Shown here: positions 57,025 through 64,000 of the stretch, one piece after another
Numbering within the stretch: position 1 is the stretch's first letter
How the letters are laid out: the number at the start of each line of letters is the position of its first letter
Assembly: GCA_947503005.1 (NCBI GenBank)
Contig: CANNCA010000003.1
Coordinates: forward strand, 62,001 to 126,000
DNA from: an uncultured Flavobacteriaceae bacterium
Lineage (GTDB): Bacteria > Bacteroidota > Bacteroidia > Flavobacteriales > Flavobacteriaceae
Direction: 5' to 3'
Length of the DNA stretch: 64,000 nt
Translations under genes and position numbers: made by a program
Notes under the pieces: model-generated
Databases searched by the model: none
Told to the model about the DNA's origin: nothing
Seen by the model: only the letters and a program-made list of their open reading frames with translations

Positions 57025-58053
57025 ATGGGATTTTTTGATTTCTTGACCGAGGAAATCGCCATCGACTTAGGCACGGCGAATACCCTTATCATTCATATGG
57101 ACAAGGTCGTTGTCGACAGTCCATCCATAGTTGCCAGAGACAGAATTTCGGGCAAAATCATCGCGGTTGGCAAAGAGGCCAACATGATGCAAGGCAAGAC
57201 CCACGAGAATATAAAAACCATTAGACCTCTTAAAGATGGGGTAATTGCAGATTTTGACGCATCTGAGAAGATGATTAATATGTTCATCAAGAACATTCCT
57301 GCATTGAAGAAAAAATGGTTTCCACCGGCATTACGTATGGTCATCTGCATCCCTTCTGGTATTACTGAAGTGGAAATGCGTGCGGTAAAAGAATCCGCAG
57401 AACGTGTAAACGGAAAAGAAGTTTATTTGATTCACGAGCCTATGGCAGCGGCCATTGGTATAGGTTTGGACATTATGCAACCGAAAGGAAACATGATCGT
57501 TGATATAGGTGGTGGTACCACCGAAATTGCAGTTATCGCCTTAGGCGGAATTGTCTGTGATAAATCGGTAAAAATTGCAGGTGATGTTTTCACCAACGAT
57601 ATTATTTATTATATGCGTACCCAACACAATTTATATGTAGGGGAAAGTACCGCAGAGAATATAAAAATAGACATAGGTTCGGCAACGGAAGATTTACAAT
57701 CCCCGCCGGATGAAAAATCAGTACAAGGTCGTGATTTGTTGACCGGTAAACCAAAGCAGGTACAAATATCATATCGCGAAATCGCAAAGGCGTTGGATAA
57801 ATCCATTCTTCGTGTAGAGGACGCGGTCATGGAGACACTTTCTCAAACACCACCGGAATTGGCAGCTGATATCTATAACACAGGAATCTACCTAGCTGGT
57901 GGTGGATCTATGCTTCGTGGCTTAGACAGAAGACTATCACAAAAAACGGATCTACCGGTTTACATTGCAGAAGACCCTTTAAGAGCCGTAGTAAGGGGTA
58001 CAGGCATAGCGTTGAAAAATTTGGAGCGGTACAAAAGCATCCTAATAAAATAA
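57025..58053 (+). CDS. mreB: Rod-shape actin homologue MreB
   Basis: 342 residues. Actin-fold nucleotide motifs IAIDLGTANT near residue 10, MIVDIGGGTTEIAVI near 157 and YLAGGGSMLRGLD near 285. The N-terminal region is of the MreB type with the amphipathic tip FFDFLTEE. It forms filaments guiding lateral wall synthesis. First gene of mreB-mreC-mreD-mrdA-rodA. Confidence 0.98.
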   Translation: MGFFDFLTEEIAIDLGTANTLIIHMDKVVVDSPSIVARDRISGKIIAVGKEANMMQGKTHENIKTIRPLKDGVIADFDASEKMINMFIKNIPALKKKWFPPALRMVICIPSGITEVEMRAVKESAERVNGKEVYLIHEPMAAAIGIGLDIMQPKGNMIVDIGGGTTEIAVIALGGIVCDKSVKIAGDVFTNDIIYYMRTQHNLYVGESTAENIKIDIGSATEDLQSPPDEKSVQGRDLLTGKPKQVQISYREIAKALDKSILRVEDAVMETLSQTPPELAADIYNTGIYLAGGGSMLRGLDRRLSQKTDLPVYIAEDPLRAVVRGTGIALKNLERYKSILIK

Positions 58054-58128
58054 CGGACTGCGACTGTAGAAATTCATTCTTCTTTCTATAGGCTACAAAG
58101 CTTTTGGGCTACATAAAATTTTAAGTGC

Positions 58129-58950
58129 ATGCAGCAAATCATCAACTTTATCATAAGATATAAGAACTTTCTTCTGTATCTCTTTTTGTTGGCGGTTTCC
58201 TTAGGTTTTACCATTCAATCCCACGCATACCATCAATCAAGCTTTTTCAACTCTTCTAGTTGGCTTACCGGTAATATTTATAATACATCTTATAGCATCA
58301 CTTCTTATTTTGACCTTGATGAGGAAAACAAAAAACTTGTAGAAGAAAATAGGCAGCTACGAAAAATACTTTTTAACTATCCAAAATCAGTGGACACTTT
58401 GGCCTTAGATTCAATTCAGGCTTCTTATACCATTACTTCCGGCCAAGTCATTAAAAATAGTTATGCCGACCGCAGAAATTATATTACCATCAATAAAGGG
58501 GAAAAAGATAGCGTAAAACCTGATATGGGCGTTATCACAACAAAGGGAATCTTGGGTATTATTGAAAATACTTCAAATAAATTCGCCACTGTTCAAAGTA
58601 TTTTGAACGTCAATTCGAACATCAATGCCAAATTGAAAAATACCAATCATTTTGGGTCTCTTGTTTGGAATGAGGAAACATACAACGTGGTACAACTCAT
58701 AGATATCCCGAAATTGGTGCCCTTAAATGTTGGCGATACCATTGTCACCGGTGGAATGAGCAGTATTTTTCCAGAGAACATTCCTATTGGCACAATCAAA
58801 AAATTCGATCTTGATAACGCACAAAGTTTTTGGCGGGTAGATGTTGAACTTTTCAATGACATGACCAATATAAAGAATGTATATATTGTAAATAATGCTG
58901 ATAGGCCTGAAGTATTGAAATTAGAAGAAGAAACCCTTTCAGATGATTAG
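58129..58950 (+). CDS. mreC: Rod-shape protein MreC
   Basis: 273 residues: one N-terminal membrane helix (about 13-30), a coiled-coil segment (DEENKKLVEENRQLRKIL, about 65-82) and the periplasmic beta domain with DRRNYITINKGEKDSV and TGGMSSIFPENIPIGTI. It links MreB to PBP2/RodA. Its 3' end overlaps mreD by eight bases. Confidence 0.96.
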   Translation: MQQIINFIIRYKNFLLYLFLLAVSLGFTIQSHAYHQSSFFNSSSWLTGNIYNTSYSITSYFDLDEENKKLVEENRQLRKILFNYPKSVDTLALDSIQASYTITSGQVIKNSYADRRNYITINKGEKDSVKPDMGVITTKGILGIIENTSNKFATVQSILNVNSNINAKLKNTNHFGSLVWNEETYNVVQLIDIPKLVPLNVGDTIVTGGMSSIFPENIPIGTIKKFDLDNAQSFWRVDVELFNDMTNIKNVYIVNNADRPEVLKLEEETLSDD

Positions 58951-59452
58951 TAATTACTACTTCATAAACGTAGTCCGATTCACACTTCTTGTTTTAGTGC
59001 AAGTTCTCGTATTCAATAGGTTGAACTTTTTCGGGTACATTAACCCAATGGTATACATTTTGTTTTTGTATTGGTATCCCATAAAACAGAATAGAGCTGC
59101 TTTTATTGGTTTGAGCTTTCTATTGGGTCTCTGCATCGATTTCTTTTCTGACACCATGGCCATCAATGCTGCAGCAACAGTGACCATTGCATACTTAAGG
59201 CCTGCTATAATGCGTTTCGTTTTCGGGGTGAATTATGAATTTCAAAGTTTTAAATTAGGTAATGCGACCAAGGTACAACAATTCACATTTTTGGCGTTAT
59301 TAATAGTAGTACATCATCTGGTATACTTTTCGGTGGAAATTTTCAGTTTTGCTAACTTGTTGTTGATTTTGAAAAAGGTATTTTCCATCGGGTTGGCCAC
59401 CTTGGTGCTAAGCTTATTGTTCAGTTCACTTTTTAGTGTTTCAAAGGAATGA
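58943..59452 (+). CDS. mreD: Rod-shape protein MreD
   Basis: 169 residues, about five membrane helices, with the MreD-like LGLCIDFFSDTMAINA motif near residue 60. Overlaps mreC by eight bases and mrdA by four (ATGA), so translation is coupled on both sides. Confidence 0.92.
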   Translation: MISNYYFINVVRFTLLVLVQVLVFNRLNFFGYINPMVYILFLYWYPIKQNRAAFIGLSFLLGLCIDFFSDTMAINAAATVTIAYLRPAIMRFVFGVNYEFQSFKLGNATKVQQFTFLALLIVVHHLVYFSVEIFSFANLLLILKKVFSIGLATLVLSLLFSSLFSVSKE

Positions 59453-61374
59453 AAAAGATTCTACTTTCGTCGATTATCATTATTATCGGTATCACCTTTA
59501 TCGGGAGACTTTCTTATTTGCAGATTTTCAGTTTTTCTCCGGACCAAGTTCTAGAAGACCCTGCCATCAAAGCGATTTATGACTATCCTGAACGAGGCTA
59601 TATCTATGACCGAAATGGAAAGTTATTGGTAGGTAATGATCCCGCTTACGATGTCATGGTTATCCCAAGGGAGGTAAAACCTTTGGATACTCTGGAATTC
59701 TGTTCCTTGCTCGATATCGATATAGAAAAGTTCAGAAAGCAGCTTAGAAGAGCACGGATTTACTCTCCTAGACTTCCATCAGTATTAGTACATCAACTTT
59801 CTAAAGAAGATTATGCGCGACTTCAGGAAAAAATGCGAAGATATCCAGGTTTCTATATCCAGAAAAGATCGCTGCGCTATTATGATATGAAAGCAGGGGC
59901 AAACGTACTAGGTTATATAAGTGAAGTTAATGAGCGTGATCTTCGAAAAAACCCCTATTACGTACAAGGTGAATTAACTGGGCGTACCGGTGTAGAAAAA
60001 GTTTATGAAGATACCTTGAGAGGTCGTAAGGGAGTCCAGTATATTCAAAAGGATCGATTTAACAGGGACATTGGCAAATACAAAGATGGTCTTTTGGATG
60101 TGCAGCCCGTGCAAGGAAAGGAGATAAGCCTCACCATTGATAAAGATTTGCAGGAATATGGTGAACTACTGATGAACGGAAAATGGGGGGGCGTTGTAGC
60201 CATTGAACCTACATCAGGGGAAATTCTAACGATGATTTCCGGCCCCACCTACGACCCTTCGTTATTGGTTGGTCGAAAGCGTTCGGCAAACTATAGCAAG
60301 TTACATTACGATTCCATTTCCAAACCTACCTTTGACAGATCTATTTCTTTTGAAAAAAGTCCAGGTTCACCCTTTAAAGCGATCAATGCACTTATCGCCC
60401 TTCAGGAGGGTGCAATTACGCCCTCTACCACATTTACTTGCTATCATGGATTTTACATTGGTAGAAATAAAAAAGGATGTCACTGCGGAGGAGGCACAAG
60501 AAGACTTAATGATGGTATATACAAATCATGTAACGCCTATTTCGTAGGTGCTTATAAGAAATTATTTGAACAATTCGATTCGAATGCCAAAGCAATGGAT
60601 GTCTGGGAAAAGCATGTTAGAAGTTTTGGGTTGGGCTCATATTTGGGATCCGATTTGCATACAGGAAGACCAGGAAGTGTCCCAAGTACGGCACTTTATA
60701 ACAAATGGTATGGTGAAGGCGATTCAAGGTGGTCAGCGGTTACCACCTACTCAAATGCCATTGGGCAAGGCGAGGTTAATGTAACGCCTATTCAATTGGC
60801 AAATATGACAGCTGCCATCGCCAATAGAGGATTTTACTATACACCTCATATTCTGAAGAAAGTCGATGGCGAGGATATCAGCGATCCAAAATTCGTTAAA
60901 CCTAAGTACACCACAATCGACAAAAGACATTTTGAACCAGTAATTCAAGGTATGGCCGAGGTTTATAAAAGAGGAACCGCACAATATATTCAGGTACCAG
61001 ATATCGAAATTGCTGGTAAAACAGGTACCGTAGAGAACTTTATGGTTATCGACACTGTTAGAACACAACTTACCGACAACTCTGTATTTGTGGCATTCGC
61101 ACCTGTTGACAAACCTAAAATCGCTATCGCCGTCTACATTCAAAATGGATATTACGGTGCACGTTACGCTGGTCATATTGCTTCTTTATTAATCGAAAAG
61201 TACCTTAAAGGAGAGATTACAAGAAAAGATCTTGAAAAAAGAATGTTAGAACGCACACTTGAAAGTGAGTATGCGAAACCTTATAGCGGTGAGGAATTTA
61301 AGATAAATGAATACGATTGGAGCAAACACGCTATAAAACCAGAAAAGGAAAAAGATACCATTTCTTCAAGATAA
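59449..61374 (+). CDS. mrdA: Penicillin-binding protein 2 (elongation transpeptidase)
   Basis: 641 residues: an N-terminal membrane helix (about 4-24), the pedestal domain with PERGYIYDRNGKLL near residue 40, and the transpeptidase domain. Active-site set: SPFK (nucleophile Ser in KSPGSPFK), SCN in YKSCNAYF, and KTGT in AGKTGTVEN. It crosslinks peptidoglycan with RodA during elongation. Six bases separate it from rodA. Confidence 0.97.
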   Translation: MKKILLSSIIIIIGITFIGRLSYLQIFSFSPDQVLEDPAIKAIYDYPERGYIYDRNGKLLVGNDPAYDVMVIPREVKPLDTLEFCSLLDIDIEKFRKQLRRARIYSPRLPSVLVHQLSKEDYARLQEKMRRYPGFYIQKRSLRYYDMKAGANVLGYISEVNERDLRKNPYYVQGELTGRTGVEKVYEDTLRGRKGVQYIQKDRFNRDIGKYKDGLLDVQPVQGKEISLTIDKDLQEYGELLMNGKWGGVVAIEPTSGEILTMISGPTYDPSLLVGRKRSANYSKLHYDSISKPTFDRSISFEKSPGSPFKAINALIALQEGAITPSTTFTCYHGFYIGRNKKGCHCGGGTRRLNDGIYKSCNAYFVGAYKKLFEQFDSNAKAMDVWEKHVRSFGLGSYLGSDLHTGRPGSVPSTALYNKWYGEGDSRWSAVTTYSNAIGQGEVNVTPIQLANMTAAIANRGFYYTPHILKKVDGEDISDPKFVKPKYTTIDKRHFEPVIQGMAEVYKRGTAQYIQVPDIEIAGKTGTVENFMVIDTVRTQLTDNSVFVAFAPVDKPKIAIAVYIQNGYYGARYAGHIASLLIEKYLKGEITRKDLEKRMLERTLESEYAKPYSGEEFKINEYDWSKHAIKPEKEKDTISSR

Positions 61375-61380
61375 ACCCAT

Positions 61381-62664
61381 ATGGTTGGTAAAAGTCTTCT
61401 TAAGCGTCTTGATTGGTTGTCCGTCTTTATTTATTTGGCACTATTGGCCATCGGGTGGGTAAATATATATTCCAGTACGTTCACCGATACTGATGCCTCG
61501 ATTTTTGACTTTGGAACTCTACACGGCAAACAACTCTTTTTTATCGGAGCTAGCTTCGTTTCAATTATCATTATAATGGCATTAGAAGCAGGGTTTTATG
61601 AACGTTTCTCAAGTCTTCTCTATGTAATTGCCATGGTACTCCTTCTAGGTCTGTTTCCTTTTGGAAAGACTATTGCAGGGGCAACTTCATGGTATGACCT
61701 TGGTTTTATCAACCTACAGCCTTCTGAATTGGCCAAAGCCGCCACAGCACTGGCCTTGGCTAAATATCTAAGTGATATTCAAACCGATATAAAAAGGCGC
61801 AAGGATCAGTTGTATGCTTTTTTGGTGCTTTTAATACCCGCAATTTTGATAGTTCCCCAGCCCGATCCAGGCAGTGCTATGGTCTTTTTTGCCATGGCAT
61901 TTGTAATCTTTCGAGAGGGGCTACCATTATATTATCTGGGAATCTTTTTGTTGGCCATACTAATTTTCGTTGCCACTTTGATGTTCGGAACCATTTGGGT
62001 CGGCATCTCTTTGGCACTTCTGATTATTCTCTTTTTATTATTGAAGAAAAAGACGTTTAAAGTGCCAATTTTTCCAATGGCATCAGTTGTGGTTGTTGCG
62101 ATACTTTTCTCCCTTTCTGTAAATTTTGTATTCAATAATGTGTTTGAGCAGCGACACCGAGACCGTTTCAGCCTTTGGCTACGCCTAGAGAAAGACCCGG
62201 CAAAACTGGAAAAAATTCGTAAGACAATCGGCTACAATACCTATCAATCAGAAAAAGCAATTGAGTCCGGTGGATTCTTCGGAAAAGGTTTTTTAGAAGG
62301 AACCAGAACAAAAGGAGATTTTGTACCCGAACAACACTCAGATTACATTTTTACTACCATCGGGGAAGAATGGGGCTTTGTGGGCACAACCACGGTAGTG
62401 TTGTTATTTACACTTCTACTTTTGCGGCTGGTATATCTGGCAGAACGGCAAAAAAATCCATTTAGCAGAATGTATGGTTATGGTGTGATTTCGATTCTGT
62501 TCGTTCATTATTTTGTCAACATAGGCATGGTTATTGGTCTACTACCAACTGTTGGAATTCCTTTGCCTTTTTCAAGTTATGGTGGTTCAAGCATGCTCGG
62601 CTTTACCGCATTGCTCTTCATCTTTCTAAAACTTGATTCCAACCGATTGAAGGAAGGTTTCTAG
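61381..62664 (+). CDS. rodA: Peptidoglycan glycosyltransferase RodA
   Basis: 427 residues with ten or so membrane helices of the SEDS family; marks are GATSWYDLGFINLQPSELAK near residue 100 and the closing VGIPLPFSSYGGSSM near 390. Length is somewhat above the classical 370-residue form because of a loop around residue 265. RodA polymerises glycan strands with PBP2. It ends the rod-shape operon. Confidence 0.97.
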   Translation: MVGKSLLKRLDWLSVFIYLALLAIGWVNIYSSTFTDTDASIFDFGTLHGKQLFFIGASFVSIIIIMALEAGFYERFSSLLYVIAMVLLLGLFPFGKTIAGATSWYDLGFINLQPSELAKAATALALAKYLSDIQTDIKRRKDQLYAFLVLLIPAILIVPQPDPGSAMVFFAMAFVIFREGLPLYYLGIFLLAILIFVATLMFGTIWVGISLALLIILFLLLKKKTFKVPIFPMASVVVVAILFSLSVNFVFNNVFEQRHRDRFSLWLRLEKDPAKLEKIRKTIGYNTYQSEKAIESGGFFGKGFLEGTRTKGDFVPEQHSDYIFTTIGEEWGFVGTTTVVLLFTLLLLRLVYLAERQKNPFSRMYGYGVISILFVHYFVNIGMVIGLLPTVGIPLPFSSYGGSSMLGFTALLFIFLKLDSNRLKEGF

Positions 62665-62685
62665 ACCCTCCTGTAAATTGACAAA

Positions 62686-63507
62686 CTAAAATTGCCAACC
62701 AGAAGTATTCACTTTAGTTTCCATTTCATTCTCAAGATTATCCGGTAGTTCTTCAAAAAAATCTATTCCTGTTCGCTGTTCGATAGTATCAACAGGGACT
62801 AGAAAGGACTTCAAGGGTTTTGAACTTTCTCTTCCCTCTATCAAAAAAGCCAGTACTTTTAAGTTATCCTTACTACCGCGCGCTATTATCTTATAATATT
62901 GCCTTGGCACATCTACATCCTCTTCACCTATTTCTTCCAACCCCTGTTCGAGTACACCTGCAGTAATCACAAATAGTTCGCCGTGTTGTTTTGCCCATTG
63001 TCTCACTTGCAGTTCCAACCGGTTCCACACTCCGGCATTAAAATCGCGGTCTTGTGGACTTATGTTACTGGTATAAAAGGTTTCATTATATGCATATTCC
63101 GAAAATCGACGATCCCCGGCAGGGCAGAGATGTCCACGGTCATAGCCTGAACCTTTATAATTCCTCCAATCTGCTGACTTGGTCTTTACTTTGGGATCTT
63201 CAATGAAATAAGGTCGTTCACGGTCGTCATAGGTCAAATGACTTTTCTTAAGTGTGTAGGCCACCCATTCAGCCTGCTCATGAGGTTCACTATAGGATAA
63301 CAAAAAATGATCGTGCCTAATAATCTCCCCACTGGTGGAACTTGGCTGTATATACTCAGGAAAACTTGTTTGCACACCTGAGCCCTGTGGATTGGAATAG
63401 GTATCTGGCGTATAGAAATTTTCAAATAACCAAAAACCGACAACACAAACTAAAATTAAGATGGTGTAAACGGTTTTATTACTACCATACTTTTTTCGAT
63501 ATACCAT
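62686..63507 (-). CDS. Membrane-anchored DNA/RNA non-specific endonuclease (NUC1 type)
   Basis: 273 residues with one N-terminal helix (about 13-29) and a periplasmic beta-beta-alpha-metal nuclease domain. DRGHLCPAGDRR (catalytic His126) and FYTSNISPQDRDFNAGVWNRLE give the catalytic His and metal-binding Asn of the NUC1/EndoG group. It degrades DNA and RNA without sequence preference; nutrient scavenging or defence at the cell surface are options. Converges on rodA with a 21-base gap. Confidence 0.93.
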   Translation of the reverse strand: MVYRKKYGSNKTVYTILILVCVVGFWLFENFYTPDTYSNPQGSGVQTSFPEYIQPSSTSGEIIRHDHFLLSYSEPHEQAEWVAYTLKKSHLTYDDRERPYFIEDPKVKTKSADWRNYKGSGYDRGHLCPAGDRRFSEYAYNETFYTSNISPQDRDFNAGVWNRLELQVRQWAKQHGELFVITAGVLEQGLEEIGEEDVDVPRQYYKIIARGSKDNLKVLAFLIEGRESSKPLKSFLVPVDTIEQRTGIDFFEELPDNLENEMETKVNTSGWQF

Positions 63508-63511
63508 TTTT

Positions 63512-63544
63512 CAAATTTACTAGAATATGGATTTGTTCAGTCAA
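63512..63544 (-). promoter_or_regulatory. Promoter of the NUC1-type nuclease gene
   Basis: On the reverse strand TTG (63542-63544), a 22-base spacer and TAAATTTG (63512-63519). The transcript would begin at or next to the ATG at 63507, so the mRNA could be leaderless. Confidence 0.45.
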
Positions 63545-63581
63545 TTCACACCAGTAAATTCTTGTCAAATGTCTATAAACA

Positions 63582-63608
63582 AAAAGTCCTGCATAAGACA
63601 GGACTTTT
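63582..63608 (-). terminator. Terminator after the prc-type gene
   Basis: A perfect 10-bp stem (63582-63591 with 63599-63608), seven-base loop, A/T runs on both sides; it stands 31 bases after the stop of the protease gene. Confidence 0.85.
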
Positions 63609-63639
63609 AATGATCATTATGTAATTATAAACTATTTAT

Positions 63640-64000
63640 TTAGCCTTTTACACTGGCCAATTTACCGTTTTTAATATTGTTCATTTTAAGATCTTGCAAG
63701 ACGTTTATCGCTTCTTCTACATATACATCTTTGGCCAAATCTTTATGCCATCGGTCTCTTTTTTCACGTAGTACAGAATCTTGGGTAAATAGTTCTTGTT
63801 CGTATTTCAATGATTCAAAAGTCAATTTAGAATCATATTCTTTCATTTTTTTGAAATATTCAGATTTCTCTTTATCCTTATTCTTCTCCGCTTTATAGCT
63901 TTCATAGTTCAATGAAATCACATCTTCTTCCTGCTGTGCCTTTATCCATTGCGCATTTTCCTCTATTAATTTAATTTGAGGGTTCATCGCCATCCTCGCC
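63640..64000 (-). CDS. prc: Tail-specific protease (Prc-type), C-terminal end, cut by window edge
   Basis: The reverse frame is open through the right edge, so the ATG at 63991-63993 is internal. The visible 120 residues are helical and charged, with ENAQWIKAQQEEDVISLNYE and LREKRDRWHKDLAKDVYVEE, matching my knowledge of the C-terminal extension (DUF3340-like) of carboxy-terminal processing peptidases in Bacteroidota. The PDZ and S41 catalytic parts lie outside the window. Assignment rests only on this tail. Confidence 0.7.
   Translation of the reverse strand, partial: ARMAMNPQIKLIEENAQWIKAQQEEDVISLNYESYKAEKNKDKEKSEYFKKMKEYDSKLTFESLKYEQELFTQDSVLREKRDRWHKDLAKDVYVEEAINVLQDLKMNNIKNGKLASVKG

Overview
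The window is an AT-rich chromosomal segment from a member of the Bacteroidota, almost certainly a marine-type Flavobacteriaceae. The evidence is the type IX secretion/gliding operon gldKLMN, promoters of the TAnnTTTG type, a miaB - sigma-54 activator - lptE - TPR - secG - groES - groEL run, and many exported proteins and lipoproteins. No phage, insertion sequence, integrase, CRISPR array or rRNA is visible. The segment reads as ordinary chromosome with several accessory, surface-directed gene sets. No stretch above 300 bases lacks a gene.

Layout. 1-2783 (minus): a MarR regulator, an HlyD-type adaptor and the start of an RND pump, with a perfect palindrome upstream of marR as likely operator. 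2963-6180 (plus): a sodium/solute symporter translationally coupled to a secreted Cys-type sulfatase. 6216-7874: a secreted DUF885-like protein. 7981-8127: tRNA-Arg(TCT) with its own -7 box and a 20-bp terminator stem. 8180-18181 (minus): eight genes with short gaps, namely a FAH-family hydrolase, an SDR dehydrogenase, a DUF2231/planctomycete-type cytochrome c protein, DUF1501, DUF1549/DUF1553, YceI, Gfo/Idh/MocA and a SUMF1-domain lipoprotein. I infer oxidation of sugar-derived acids coupled to an exported haem/redox module. 18341-22057: a DUF2807 protein and three tandem leucine-rich-repeat paralogues. 22218-25630: an ABC-F ATPase, a DUF983 protein and a FAD oxidoreductase.

25653-34385 (minus): topA, an arginase-fold protein that has lost half of its metal ligands, and gldK, gldL, gldM, gldN ending in a strong terminator. 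34570-39312: a large Asp-box (sortilin/BNR) propeller protein, then a beta-propeller lipoprotein followed by a small Kunitz/BPTI-type lipoprotein. 39392-47140: a membrane protein, then miaB, sigma-54 activator, lptE, TPR protein, secG, groES, groEL.

47228-53302 (minus): a six-gene run in which five successive exported or membrane proteins carry a CC or CxxC cysteine pair (HYC_CC_PP protein, HMA-MauE membrane protein, TonB receptor, secreted HMA protein, outer-membrane barrel), followed by a DUF3179 lipoprotein; this is a likely metal-handling system. 53548-57000: an unknown lipoprotein, a GAF protein, purH. 57025-62664: the rod-shape operon mreBCD-mrdA-rodA. 62686-64000: a membrane-anchored NUC1-type nuclease and the 3' end of a prc-type protease that runs off the window.

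The most unusual items are the bacterial Kunitz lipoprotein with Glu at the P1 position, the ligand-depleted arginase-fold protein beside gldK, the cysteine-pair metal cluster, the eight-gene cytochrome/sugar-acid operon, the LRR triplet, and an RNA-strand-specific hairpin between gldM and gldN.
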